Shown one piece after another: positions 25,742 through 33,599 of a stretch of 64,000 nt of DNA. The stretch comes from Gracilimonas tropica DSM 19535. Its GTDB lineage: Bacteria; Bacteroidota; Rhodothermia; Balneolales; Balneolaceae. Positions within the stretch are counted from its first letter, which is position 1. Every line of letters begins with the position of its first letter. The stretch lies in assembly GCF_000375425.1 (NCBI RefSeq), contig NZ_AQXG01000014.1, forward strand, positions 1-64,000, in the 5' to 3' direction. The notes beneath the pieces are model-generated. The model was not told the DNA's origin. It made no database searches and saw nothing but the letters and a program-made list of their open reading frames with translations. The position numbers and the translations under genes were made by a program.

Positions 25742-25757
25742 CCCCGAATTCTCGGGG
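25742..25757. repeat. CCCCGAATTCTCGGGG hairpin repeat, copy 1
   Basis: A 16-base imperfect palindrome. Its reverse complement, CCCCGAGAATTCGGGG, recurs at 53487-53502, with three more shared bases (TTG) on one side. It lies between the lpdA stop and its terminator. Confidence 0.6.
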
Positions 25758-25782
25758 CAAGCTAATGTTCCTGTTCGGTGTT

Positions 25783-27201
25783 CTACTTCTTAACGGGAGT
25801 TCCTAAATGAACACCTTCGTTATAAGCTTCAGCTACCGCTTCCATCACAGCCTCAGAGAGGGTTGGGTGAGGGTGAACGGCGCTGATAATTTCGTGTCCT
25901 GTGGTCTCGAGATCACGGGCTACAACAGCTTCCGCGATCATTTCGGTTACGCCAAATCCAATCATGTGGCAACCGAGCCACTCACCGTATTTCGCATCGA
26001 ATACAACCTTAACGAAGCCTTCTTCGTGCCCGAGGGCTGTGGCTTTTCCGGATGCAGACAGCGGGAATTTCCCAACTTTCACATCGTAGCCTTCATCTTT
26101 GGCTTGCTGCTCGGTATATCCAACCGAAGCAACCTGAGGCTCACAATAAGTACAACCCGGAATGTTGTTGTAGTTGATTGGGTGTGGATTTTGTCCGGCT
26201 AACTGCTCGGCCAATACAACGGCTTCATGAGAAGCTTTGTGTGCCAGCCATGGAGCGCCGATGATATCACCGATGGCGTATATTCCATCCACATTGGTTT
26301 TGTAGGTTTTCTTATCTACAACGATTGATCCTTTCTCGGTTTTCACACCGGCTTTGTCGAGGCCAAGTCCTTCAATGTTTCCGGTCACACCAACGGCAGA
26401 AAGAACCACATCGGCTTCGATCTTCTCTTCGCCTTTTTTGGTTTTTACGGTGACTTCAACACCTTTACCTTTTTTCTTCACGTTCTCGACCGTGCTTTCG
26501 GTCATCACGTTGATGCCTTTTTTCTTGTAGATCTTGCCGAGTTCTTTTCCGACATCGGCATCTTCTACCGGTACTAAATTCTTCTGGAGCTCAACCAAAG
26601 TCACTTCGGTTCCGATGGTATTGTAGAAATAAGCAAACTCAACGCCAATCGCGCCGGCACCTACAATCACCATTTTCTTCGGCTGCTTTTCGAGCTGCAT
26701 GGCCTTTTCAGAATCGATGATCATTTCGCCATCAATTTTAAGGCTTGGAAGTTCACGCGGACGAGCACCCGTTGCCACAATAAAATGCTTGGCTTTGATG
26801 CTTTCCTGCTCTTTACCTTTGTCATCATTGACGGCCAGCTCAGACTTCGATTTGAAAACACCTGTTCCCATGAATACATCGATCTTGTTCGCTTTCATGA
26901 GGAACTGAACGCCTTTGCTCATTTTGTTGGCAACACCACGGCTTCGTTTTACCATACCCCCAAAATCAGCGGAATAATCTTTTACGTTGATCCCGTAATC
27001 CGAAGCGTGTTCGATCGACTCATATACTTCTGCCGAACGCAATAAGGCTTTGGTTGGAATACAACCGATATTCAAACAAACACCGCCGAGATGTCTTTTT
27101 TCTACAATTGCGGTTTTAAAGCCAAGCTGAGAAGCGCGAATGGCGGCTACATATCCGCCTGGGCCTGACCCGATTACACATACATCAAATTCTTTTGCCA
27201 T
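25783..27201 (-). CDS. lpdA: Dihydrolipoyl dehydrogenase
   Basis: A 472-residue FAD flavoprotein. The redox disulfide is C42-C47 (GGVCLNIGCIPTKALL). The FAD fold is VCVIGSGPGGYVAAIRASQLG and the NAD fold is MVIVGAGAIGVEFAYFY. The catalytic base is H445 with E450 in HPHPTLSEAV near the C-terminus. It reoxidises the dihydrolipoyl groups of pyruvate, 2-oxoglutarate and branched-chain dehydrogenase complexes and of the glycine cleavage system with NAD+. Partner genes in this window are lipA, lipB (cofactor) and gcvT (glycine cleavage); leucine dehydrogenase would feed a branched-chain complex. It has its own terminator, so it is probably a single-gene unit. Confidence 0.96.
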   Translation of the reverse strand: MAKEFDVCVIGSGPGGYVAAIRASQLGFKTAIVEKRHLGGVCLNIGCIPTKALLRSAEVYESIEHASDYGINVKDYSADFGGMVKRSRGVANKMSKGVQFLMKANKIDVFMGTGVFKSKSELAVNDDKGKEQESIKAKHFIVATGARPRELPSLKIDGEMIIDSEKAMQLEKQPKKMVIVGAGAIGVEFAYFYNTIGTEVTLVELQKNLVPVEDADVGKELGKIYKKKGINVMTESTVENVKKKGKGVEVTVKTKKGEEKIEADVVLSAVGVTGNIEGLGLDKAGVKTEKGSIVVDKKTYKTNVDGIYAIGDIIGAPWLAHKASHEAVVLAEQLAGQNPHPINYNNIPGCTYCEPQVASVGYTEQQAKDEGYDVKVGKFPLSASGKATALGHEEGFVKVVFDAKYGEWLGCHMIGFGVTEMIAEAVVARDLETTGHEIISAVHPHPTLSEAVMEAVAEAYNEGVHLGTPVKK

Positions 27202-27591
27202 GGTACTTTCTGATAATAGTTTTGAAGTTCATCGCCGGGGCGAAACTCAATTCACCACAGCGCACTTTTAAAAGCCCTAAAAGGTAAGGGTTTTTGAATT
27301 GAACTTCGAATAGTGAACAAGGAATATTGGATGTTGAAGTTTTTCATGTTCAGAAAGAATCCCGCTCCAACGCAGAGCGTGTGGAGCGAGGCCTTAGAAT
27401 ACTATTCCCATATTCGATTTAGTAAATTTCTCCACTCTGCCTAAGCTTTAATATTGAAGACTCGTTCCTAGGCTCTGCGTTGGAACGTATTCTTGGCTCA
27501 AAATTTTATATAACTTCCCTAAAATCCTGTTCGCAAATCCCTTCAGTTTTGTTATACTTCAAGAGAGAGACGAACTTCATGCTTTAGACTT
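27202..27591. other. 390-base intergenic region made largely of repeats
   Basis: No credible gene. The central 27363-27487 stretch is a MITE-like element. The left part (27202-27362) is the upstream region of lpdA, and the last 100 bases before 27592 must hold the promoter of the lytic transglycosylase gene. I see no RNA gene. Confidence 0.6.
27363..27487. repeat. MITE-like element with 16-base terminal inverted repeats
   Basis: The left end is CGCTCCAACGCAGAGC and the right end GCTCTGCGTTGGAACG. They match as inverted repeats in 15 of 16 positions, 125 bases end to end. The first 28 bases (27363-27390) occur again, exactly and in inverse orientation, at 56629-56656. The interior is AT-rich and non-coding. 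Confidence 0.7.
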
Positions 27592-28365
27592 ATGCAAAAA
27601 ACGATCATCACGCTACTATTACTTTTTATTTCCTTCCCGTTATTGGCTTCTTCAAACAGCAGCGATCCGGCTAACATGGAAAAGAACATCAAAGAGTTGG
27701 CTGAGTATTTTGAAGGCAAAGGATACGCATTCAATGATATGTTGAAGGATTCCCGGTTTAAGCTGGTCGATAATATTACAAAAAAGTTTACCCGGGCTGC
27801 TGAAGTTCGTATTGAGGATTTCAGTGACTATCAGAAAGTTCTAAACTACGATCATAAGAAAAAAATGATCTCATCTTTCATGAAAACGCATGCCGAAGAT
27901 CTTGAATCGGCGGAAAAAGAATATGGCATCCCTAAAGCGGTTATTGCAGGAATTTTGGGAATTGAGTCTGAATTTGGCAAGTATAGCGGATCATACAATC
28001 CCTTTAATGTGTACGTATCCATGTATGCGGAAGGACATCGGTCGGAATTTGCGAAAGCTCAACTGGAAGAGCTACTTATCTTTGTCAAAAATAACGGCCT
28101 TGATGTGTTTGAACTCAGGTCCAGTTATGCCGGTGCTATGTCGTTCGCTCAATTTATCCCCTATTCTTTAAATCGATGGTGGATTGGAAATGATCTTTAT
28201 AACATGACCAATAACATCAACTCTGTGGCAAATTATCTGGCTCATTTTAAGGAGATCACCGGGTCTGTAGAGAAAGCCGTATATCGTTACAACCCAAGCG
28301 ACCTTTACACTCAGGCTGTGTTATCTTTAGCCAATGAGGTATCGGCCCAGGCAGGCACAAACTGA
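27592..28365 (+). CDS. Lytic murein transglycosylase (MltB/SLT_2-like)
   Basis: A 257-residue secreted protein with a signal peptide (MQKTIITLLLLFISFPLLAS). The catalytic segment is YGIPKAVIAGILGIESEFGKYSG with E125 as the likely acid. SSYAGAMSFAQFIPYSLNRWW then follows, the second MltB signature (GAMGxxQFMPSS in relatives), and the domain closes with NSVANYLAHF and AVYRYNPSDLYTQAVLSLA. These enzymes cleave the MurNAc-GlcNAc bond with formation of 1,6-anhydroMurNAc during wall turnover. It is shorter than E. coli MltB (about 360 residues) and lacks a lipobox, so it is probably soluble in the periplasm. The gene is a single unit on the plus strand. Confidence 0.85.
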   Translation: MQKTIITLLLLFISFPLLASSNSSDPANMEKNIKELAEYFEGKGYAFNDMLKDSRFKLVDNITKKFTRAAEVRIEDFSDYQKVLNYDHKKKMISSFMKTHAEDLESAEKEYGIPKAVIAGILGIESEFGKYSGSYNPFNVYVSMYAEGHRSEFAKAQLEELLIFVKNNGLDVFELRSSYAGAMSFAQFIPYSLNRWWIGNDLYNMTNNINSVANYLAHFKEITGSVEKAVYRYNPSDLYTQAVLSLANEVSAQAGTN

Positions 28366-28385
28366 TATCCCGGCATTCCGCCTAA

Positions 28386-29711
28386 CTATTCTAAATACTT
28401 CCCGAGGGTTTCCATTAGATTCTCGGCAGATAACGCCATCCCATATTCAATGATAACGCCTTCAGGATCGACTAAATAGTAGGTTGGATAGGAATTCGCG
28501 GAATACAATTCCTGGATCTCATTGTTCTCTTCATAAATTTCCGGGATTTGCGGCCATTTCAGGTTTTCACGCTCCACAAAATCCCCGAAGCGCTCCAGAC
28601 TCAGTTCGTTGGCAATCCCCACGATCTCAAAGTCTTCCCCGCCGTACGTTTCATACGCCTCTTTTAGGATCGGAAGTGCATCAATACATGGCCCGCACCA
28701 GGTTCCCCAAAAATCGATCATTACATATTTTCCCTGCAAACTTTCTAAGCTGATCTTGTTTCCGGTCAATGTTTCAGCTGAAAAATTGGGCGCTTTTGTT
28801 CCCGGCCGAAGGGCTACTTTGGGGTCTACTTTTTCTTCGGAAACATCGATGGTAATGGAACTACCATCTGCAGCAATCTTGGTGATCTCCCAACTTTCTC
28901 CCGCGATATTAAAGGGCTCGGTTACAGGATAAGCCTCAAAACCGTCAGGCATTACATCGAATATACCATCTTCATTGAGATCGATATACAGATAGGTATA
29001 CAGTTCTTTTCGGTAGGGTGGGGCGCTTTCTTTGGAGAGAAGCACATCAAAAGGTTGGTCATTAACATTCCAGGTTCCCATCCTTAATTTCTCAAAGAAT
29101 AGCTGAAGGCTTTCTTCCGGCGGAGAATCGGCGAGATACAGCAAACTCGCCTGCCCTTCAAACCGAACCGTTTCAGTTCCATTATAATACTCAAATCCGG
29201 CCGGCACTACCGCTTCCATCACCTGAAACAAATTATCCTGAAACTCTACCGTAGTGGGCACAAAATAGAACGGCTCCGGCCTAAACTCCCCGCTTTTCCC
29301 TTCCACATAAGCAACAGGATCGCCATCTCCATCCTTTCCTACAGCCACTGTAAAAATAACATCTACCCAATCGCGGGTAACTGTGGATGAATCAATCAGC
29401 ACTCTGTTCCCCCGGTAAGTAGAAGAATCTATAAAACCCGCCCCAAAACCCTGACTTACATATTGGTAGAGATCGATGATCCCGTGAAAAATTTGTCCAT
29501 TTTTAATCTGAGTGGGCATTTCCGTAGGCTCTCCGGGGTATTCCGGTTCAAATACATAGCCGCCACCCATTGAAACCGCAAGCAAAGGCGGTGCTTGTCC
29601 TGTGTTTTTTGTTAGTTTGAGATCCACTTGGTACGGTGGAATCTCATTTTTTGAAGTGCAAGAGGTTAAAATTATAATTCCCGAAACAATTAAAATGATA
29701 AATTTTTCCAT
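28386..29711 (-). CDS. Lipoprotein with C-terminal TlpA/ResA-like thioredoxin domain
   Basis: A 441-residue lipoprotein (signal MEKFIILIVSGIIILTSC). The last 140 residues form a thioredoxin fold of the TlpA/ResA type, with the redox motif WGTWCGPC (C339 and C342), the following helix DALPILKEAYETYG, and the cis-proline strand SYPTYYLVDPEG. Residues 20-300 are an unrecognised beta-rich extracytoplasmic part with paired FRPEPFYFVPTTVEF and DLNEDGIFD segments. Family members reduce disulfides in the periplasm, often for cytochrome c or cell-envelope proteins. It is convergent with the transglycosylase gene (20 bases apart). The specific partner is unknown. Confidence 0.85.
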   Translation of the reverse strand: MEKFIILIVSGIIILTSCTSKNEIPPYQVDLKLTKNTGQAPPLLAVSMGGGYVFEPEYPGEPTEMPTQIKNGQIFHGIIDLYQYVSQGFGAGFIDSSTYRGNRVLIDSSTVTRDWVDVIFTVAVGKDGDGDPVAYVEGKSGEFRPEPFYFVPTTVEFQDNLFQVMEAVVPAGFEYYNGTETVRFEGQASLLYLADSPPEESLQLFFEKLRMGTWNVNDQPFDVLLSKESAPPYRKELYTYLYIDLNEDGIFDVMPDGFEAYPVTEPFNIAGESWEITKIAADGSSITIDVSEEKVDPKVALRPGTKAPNFSAETLTGNKISLESLQGKYVMIDFWGTWCGPCIDALPILKEAYETYGGEDFEIVGIANELSLERFGDFVERENLKWPQIPEIYEENNEIQELYSANSYPTYYLVDPEGVIIEYGMALSAENLMETLGKYLE

Positions 29712-29763
29712 AATAGCATGATCGTACTGATTTTACCGCATATTAGCATTTCATTCTGAAAAT

Positions 29764-29792
29764 AAAAAAAGCCTCTTCCGTTTAGAAGAGGC
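29764..29792 (-). terminator. Terminator of the GNAT gene
   Basis: On the minus strand GCCTCTTC / GAAGAGGC with a six-base loop, followed by a seven-base T-run. It starts 47 bases after the stop of the acetyltransferase gene. Confidence 0.9.
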
Positions 29793-29838
29793 CTTCATTT
29801 CAACATTCTGCATTGAATTGATTATTCGCTAACCGAAA

Positions 29839-30330
29839 TCAATTCAGATTTTTCGTCATGAAATACCATTTGGGATCGCCGTATTCAAATGCTTGTTTTT
29901 CGTATAATCGGCGCGCCGGATTATCTTCCCGGACTTCCAGGGTAACTTTTGAACATCCCATTTCGCGAGCTTCCTGTTCAATGGTTTCCAGCATCATAGT
30001 TCCGATACCCATTCCGCGTGCATCGGGGTGAACCGCTACATCATGGATTTTGAATACTTTGCTGGCGGTGAAGGTTGAGAATCCTACAAAGCAGGTTACA
30101 ATTCCCAAAGCCTTTTCATCGGCATAAGCGATGTAAGTCATGGTAGTGGGAATCTTCTTCATTTCTGCGATCATATCTACGCGGACTTCCTCGTCCAGCG
30201 GTTCATCCTGCCCCATAGGATCTCTCGCAAAAAGGTCTACAATCTTGACGATATCTGAGGCGTGTTTAGGGTTGTTTAAATCAGCTTTTAAAATTTTGAC
30301 GTCAGTTGAAACGTCGGCTTCTGCAATCAC
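29839..30330 (-). CDS. GNAT-family N-acetyltransferase
   Basis: A 163-residue protein with a complete GNAT fold. The acetyl-CoA loop is VHPDARGMGIGTMMLETIEQEARE (Q/RxxGxG/A pattern), followed by the late strand KVTLEVREDNPARRLYEKQAFEYG. The central strand TCFVGFSTFTASKVFKIHDVAV matches motif D. The acceptor is unknown. GNAT enzymes of this size modify small amines, amino acids or protein N-termini. It is a single-gene unit, with a strong terminator downstream. Confidence 0.85.
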   Translation of the reverse strand: MIAEADVSTDVKILKADLNNPKHASDIVKIVDLFARDPMGQDEPLDEEVRVDMIAEMKKIPTTMTYIAYADEKALGIVTCFVGFSTFTASKVFKIHDVAVHPDARGMGIGTMMLETIEQEAREMGCSKVTLEVREDNPARRLYEKQAFEYGDPKWYFMTKNLN

Positions 30331-30472
30331 TCTTTCTTGATTTGATTAAAATTAATGGTCAAAGTTAAGAAGTTTAGGCACCGGCATAAAGCAGATAACC
30401 ATTTTCTAACTTTTCTTATTAATAAGTTAATTTGGCTTTAATTGTTTCGTGACAGTTTTCGCTGTTGCACAA

Positions 30473-30503
30473 GAAAAATGCCGGCGCCTAATGAACCGGC
30501 ATT
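30473..30503 (-). terminator. Terminator of the M19 dipeptidase gene
   Basis: On the minus strand AATGCCGG / CCGGCATT with an 11-base loop, then TTTTTC. It begins 18 bases after the stop. Confidence 0.85.
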
Positions 30504-30521
30504 AAATTTTATTGTTTTTTC

Positions 30522-31835
30522 TTAGTCTGCAGGGACAACTTTTGCCTGACTTTGCAGGTCATCTGCTACTGCCTGTACCTCATCCAATACACGAAGCAAA
30601 TTTCCGCTCCACAACATTTCAATTTCTTCTTCGGAATAGCCGCGTTTCACCAGCTCATGGGTTACATTAAAGGTTTCGGAAGCATCCATCCAGTTATAAA
30701 CGCCACCGCCACCATCAAAATCTGAGCTGATACCCACGTGCTCAACTCCGATCAGACCTACCATATAATCCAGATGATCTACAAAATCTGATACATTTAC
30801 AGGAGGTGTATTTGGATTCACTTCACTTTCAATACGCGGTTCTGCATTATCCTGAGCGGTGCGGTACAACTCCATATACTCGTCGCGTTCTGCTTCGCTC
30901 ATTTCCCTCAAATCTCCCCAACTTACTAATTCAAAACCAAGTTTTTCGGCTTCTTCTTCTAAAATTGTGCGCGAAGCTTCCTGCCATGCGGCATGTTTTT
31001 CACCGTCCACATAACCACGGAATGCAACAGTTTGAACAACTCCGCCATTTTCTTTGATCGCCATCAGTTCTTCATCGCTGAGATTCCGGCTGTGATCATA
31101 TACTGCTCGTGCCGAGGAGTGAGATGCAATAACCGGAGCCTTGGATAGCTGAATAGTTTGCAGGTTCGCTTTTTGGGAGGGGTGTGAAAGATCGATCATG
31201 ATCCCAACGCGGTTCATTTCGGCAATGGCCTGTTTACCCAATTCACTCACTCCGTCGTGCAGCCACTCTCCATTTTCTTCACCGGTGTTGGAGTCCACAA
31301 ACTGACTGTGTCCATTATGTGAAAGTGACATGTAACGCGCCCCCCGGTCATAAAACTCTTCAATCCGGGACAGATCTGTTCCTACCGGGTAGGCATTTTC
31401 TACTCCAATCATAGCTACTTTTTTGCCCTCAGCCACAATTCGCCGGACATCCTCTGAGGTAGTGGCAAGTTCTATCTGATCGGGAGCAATTTCTTCCACC
31501 AGCCGATGAATGGCTTTGAACTTAGCATCTGCAATTTCATAGGCGGCTGCATATCCTTCTTCCGAAAGCGTATCCTGCCCGGTATATACCACAAGCCAAA
31601 CCACATCCAGCCCGCCTTCTTCCATTTTTACCAGGTCCACCTGCGTATCCAGTCGTTGAGTGTAGTTGGTTTCTTCGGTGAAATTATTCACGTTGATATC
31701 TACATGGGTATCCAGGGTTATCACCTTTTCGTGAATATCCATTGCTTTGTCAAAAATTTCCTTCTCGCCGGAACCGCATCCCACAGTCAGCGTCATAGCA
31801 AGCAAAGAAAGGCCAAGTAGTTTTTTCATGATCAA
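30522..31835 (-). CDS. Membrane dipeptidase (peptidase M19), lipoprotein
   Basis: A 437-residue lipoprotein (lipobox LTVGC, C20). It belongs to the M19 renal-dipeptidase family: the first metal pair is H44 and D46 in TLDTHVDIN, the bridging glutamate lies in MIGVENAYPVG, and the later histidines are in YMSLSHNGHSQF, MIDLSHPSQ and IASHSSARAV. The C-terminal VGISSDFDGGGG carries the last aspartate. Such enzymes hydrolyse dipeptides, including D-containing ones, with two zinc ions. The start may be at 31835 (MIMKK) or two codons later (MKK). It is a single unit on the minus strand; peptide scavenging in the periplasm fits the amino-acid catabolic genes around it. Confidence 0.9.
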   Translation of the reverse strand: MIMKKLLGLSLLAMTLTVGCGSGEKEIFDKAMDIHEKVITLDTHVDINVNNFTEETNYTQRLDTQVDLVKMEEGGLDVVWLVVYTGQDTLSEEGYAAAYEIADAKFKAIHRLVEEIAPDQIELATTSEDVRRIVAEGKKVAMIGVENAYPVGTDLSRIEEFYDRGARYMSLSHNGHSQFVDSNTGEENGEWLHDGVSELGKQAIAEMNRVGIMIDLSHPSQKANLQTIQLSKAPVIASHSSARAVYDHSRNLSDEELMAIKENGGVVQTVAFRGYVDGEKHAAWQEASRTILEEEAEKLGFELVSWGDLREMSEAERDEYMELYRTAQDNAEPRIESEVNPNTPPVNVSDFVDHLDYMVGLIGVEHVGISSDFDGGGGVYNWMDASETFNVTHELVKRGYSEEEIEMLWSGNLLRVLDEVQAVADDLQSQAKVVPAD

Positions 31836-31958
31836 AAAATTGTGTTTAAAAGATTAGAGGCTGAATCTATGTTAATTTTTGGAAAGTTGTGAATGCCCAC
31901 GGAACGCTATCCGATTACTGAGCATTGATTTAATACATATTAACAAAACTTTTTCGCT

Positions 31959-32225
31959 ATGACATTCATGACTTTTCTCGGATATATAACCATTGGATTA
32001 GTAATTGGATGGTTAAGCAGGATTATTACAAAAGACCGTGGAGTTACCATGTACCCCAGCCTTGCTTTCGGTGTATTGGGAGCCTTAGCCGGTACGGCGA
32101 TCGTACAATTTTTAGGCCTGGCTGGTGCGGCTTTCTATGCAGCTGTGGGTGCTATAGGTATATTGTTCACCGTTAATGTATTCCGGCAGGACGAACCAAT
32201 TTTCACGGAAACTGAGACCGTTTGA
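31959..32225 (+). CDS. GlsB/YeaQ/YmgE-family small membrane protein
   Basis: An 88-residue protein with three membrane segments: FLGYITIGLVIGWLSRI, SLAFGVLGALAGTAIVQFLG and AFYAAVGAIGILFTVNVF. The pattern GLVIGWLSR ... GVLGALAG is that of the transglycosylase-associated protein family (PF04226). Family members are induced by acid or general stress in other bacteria, but a biochemical role is unproven. The start may be at 31959 or at the second ATG (31968). It is the first of three small membrane-protein genes on the plus strand. Confidence 0.8.
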   Translation: MTFMTFLGYITIGLVIGWLSRIITKDRGVTMYPSLAFGVLGALAGTAIVQFLGLAGAAFYAAVGAIGILFTVNVFRQDEPIFTETETV

Positions 32226-32366
32226 TCTTATCTCCTACATTCTAAATACAACCTGATGGTTTTGCACCTCAGGTTTTTTTATTTGCTTTTGGGTCTTTAA
32301 GGAACAATTTCCGATCATTTTGATAATGGTATAAAGAGAGATCTCCCAACCCTAATTGTTTTTAGA

Positions 32367-32765
32367 ATGAATGTAAAAGACCGCCGAATCCATCTTTTCC
32401 TACAAATATTTTTCTTACTCATTGGAATTTATCAGCTTATTCGGCTCGTTGGCTTTCTTCAAAGTAGTACCGGGCCTGTTCAGCTTTTTGAGTTTCAGCA
32501 AAATCAACTTCCTTTTCTTTCACTTGCTGCAGGTGTCATTGCATCCCTCACCTCCCTGATCAGCGCATTTTCGTTATGGACCCGTACAACCTGGACGTAT
32601 GGATTCACCTTATTTACATCGGGCATATTGTTCATGTATCACTTGCTGAATCTTGCCCAAGCTATCCGTTTTAATTCATTTGAGATCATACCTATCGTGA
32701 TCGTGCTGATCGTGTTGCTGCAAAGTTTCCCTTACCTGCTTAGAAGGTCTTACCGAAGTGCGTAA
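32367..32765 (+). CDS. Hypothetical four-helix membrane protein
   Basis: 132 residues, not recognised. Four hydrophobic segments are visible: LFLQIFFLLIGIYQLIRLVGF, LPFLSLAAGVIASLTSLISAF, WTYGFTLFTSGILFMYHLL and IIPIVIVLIVLLQSF. No charged motif or cysteine pair suggests a catalytic role. It precedes the M15-like membrane protein gene by 30 bases, so a shared transcript is likely. Confidence 0.6.
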   Translation: MNVKDRRIHLFLQIFFLLIGIYQLIRLVGFLQSSTGPVQLFEFQQNQLPFLSLAAGVIASLTSLISAFSLWTRTTWTYGFTLFTSGILFMYHLLNLAQAIRFNSFEIIPIVIVLIVLLQSFPYLLRRSYRSA

Positions 32766-32795
32766 CACAAATACTTTCTTTGCGTTCAACAGTAC

Positions 32796-33524
32796 ATGGA
32801 TAAGATCTCTCAAAAAGATATTGATTGGCTGCTGAACCTGAAGGGTTCAACCACGGCAAAAAATTCATTTGCACCTCCTCCCAAAAAGAGAAGATATTGG
32901 CTTCAAATATCTGCCGCCTTATTTATTCTTTTTGGAATGGTGATCCTGCCATTCTTTTTGCTGATCCGTACTTCGGTTTTCCTGAATTTAGCGAAAGGAT
33001 GGAATGCATGGCTTTCTTTAGGGGGCGGTATTTTTGCTACTGTATTGTTGTTGGTATTCTATCTCTTTTTGTTCTTCAGAAAATACCCTAACAAAAAATT
33101 ACTTCTCAAATTGAGCCTTTCCGGTGCAGGTATCCTGGTTTTTTCTTTCTGCTTGTACGGGGTAATGTATCTTTCATCTGTAAATGCAAAGAGTGAAGAC
33201 ATCCGAAATGTATACCGTTCCATGCATCCGGTGCTCAGGGTAGCTGTAGCAACAACCACTCTTGCCGATGGCGACCTGGTAATTACCGACATCCGTCGCG
33301 CCCCTGAAGATTATGAACGCATGGGATTGCCATTAAATGAGCGTTCCCTTCATTATCCTCAAGCCGAGACCGGGTATGTGCACGCCGTTGACCTTCGTAC
33401 CAAAAATCGTTCAGAGATTCGAAATATTCTGCTTCAATACTCTCTGGAAGCTATGGGATTTTACACCCTGCGTCATACCGGCACCGGAGATCATCTTCAC
33501 ATCTCTTTTCCCCGCTCTAACTAA
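32796..33524 (+). CDS. Membrane protein with a possible M15/Hedgehog-type (DD-peptidase-like) C-terminal domain
   Basis: 242 residues. The N-terminal 130 hold three membrane segments (about 35-57, 72-94, 107-127) after a basic PPPKKRRYW stretch. The C-terminal 110 residues look like a short zinc-peptidase-like domain: H196 and D199 in GYVHAVDLR resemble the SxHxxGxAxD motif of M15 D,D-carboxypeptidases, and H235 in GDHLHISF resembles the final H. LHYPQAETG precedes them, as a conserved loop would. If the fold is right, the domain could trim peptidoglycan peptides on the outer face, but the first motif lacks the usual glycine, and side topology was not established. Family assignment is tentative. 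It is probably co-transcribed with the gene 30 bases upstream. Confidence 0.6.
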   Translation: MDKISQKDIDWLLNLKGSTTAKNSFAPPPKKRRYWLQISAALFILFGMVILPFFLLIRTSVFLNLAKGWNAWLSLGGGIFATVLLLVFYLFLFFRKYPNKKLLLKLSLSGAGILVFSFCLYGVMYLSSVNAKSEDIRNVYRSMHPVLRVAVATTTLADGDLVITDIRRAPEDYERMGLPLNERSLHYPQAETGYVHAVDLRTKNRSEIRNILLQYSLEAMGFYTLRHTGTGDHLHISFPRSN

Positions 33525-33599
33525 CATTCTTTCCTTGTTTATCTCTAAGATAATTACGACCATCAAAACACTTCAAAACAAGGAAAGGAGACAGGGAAT

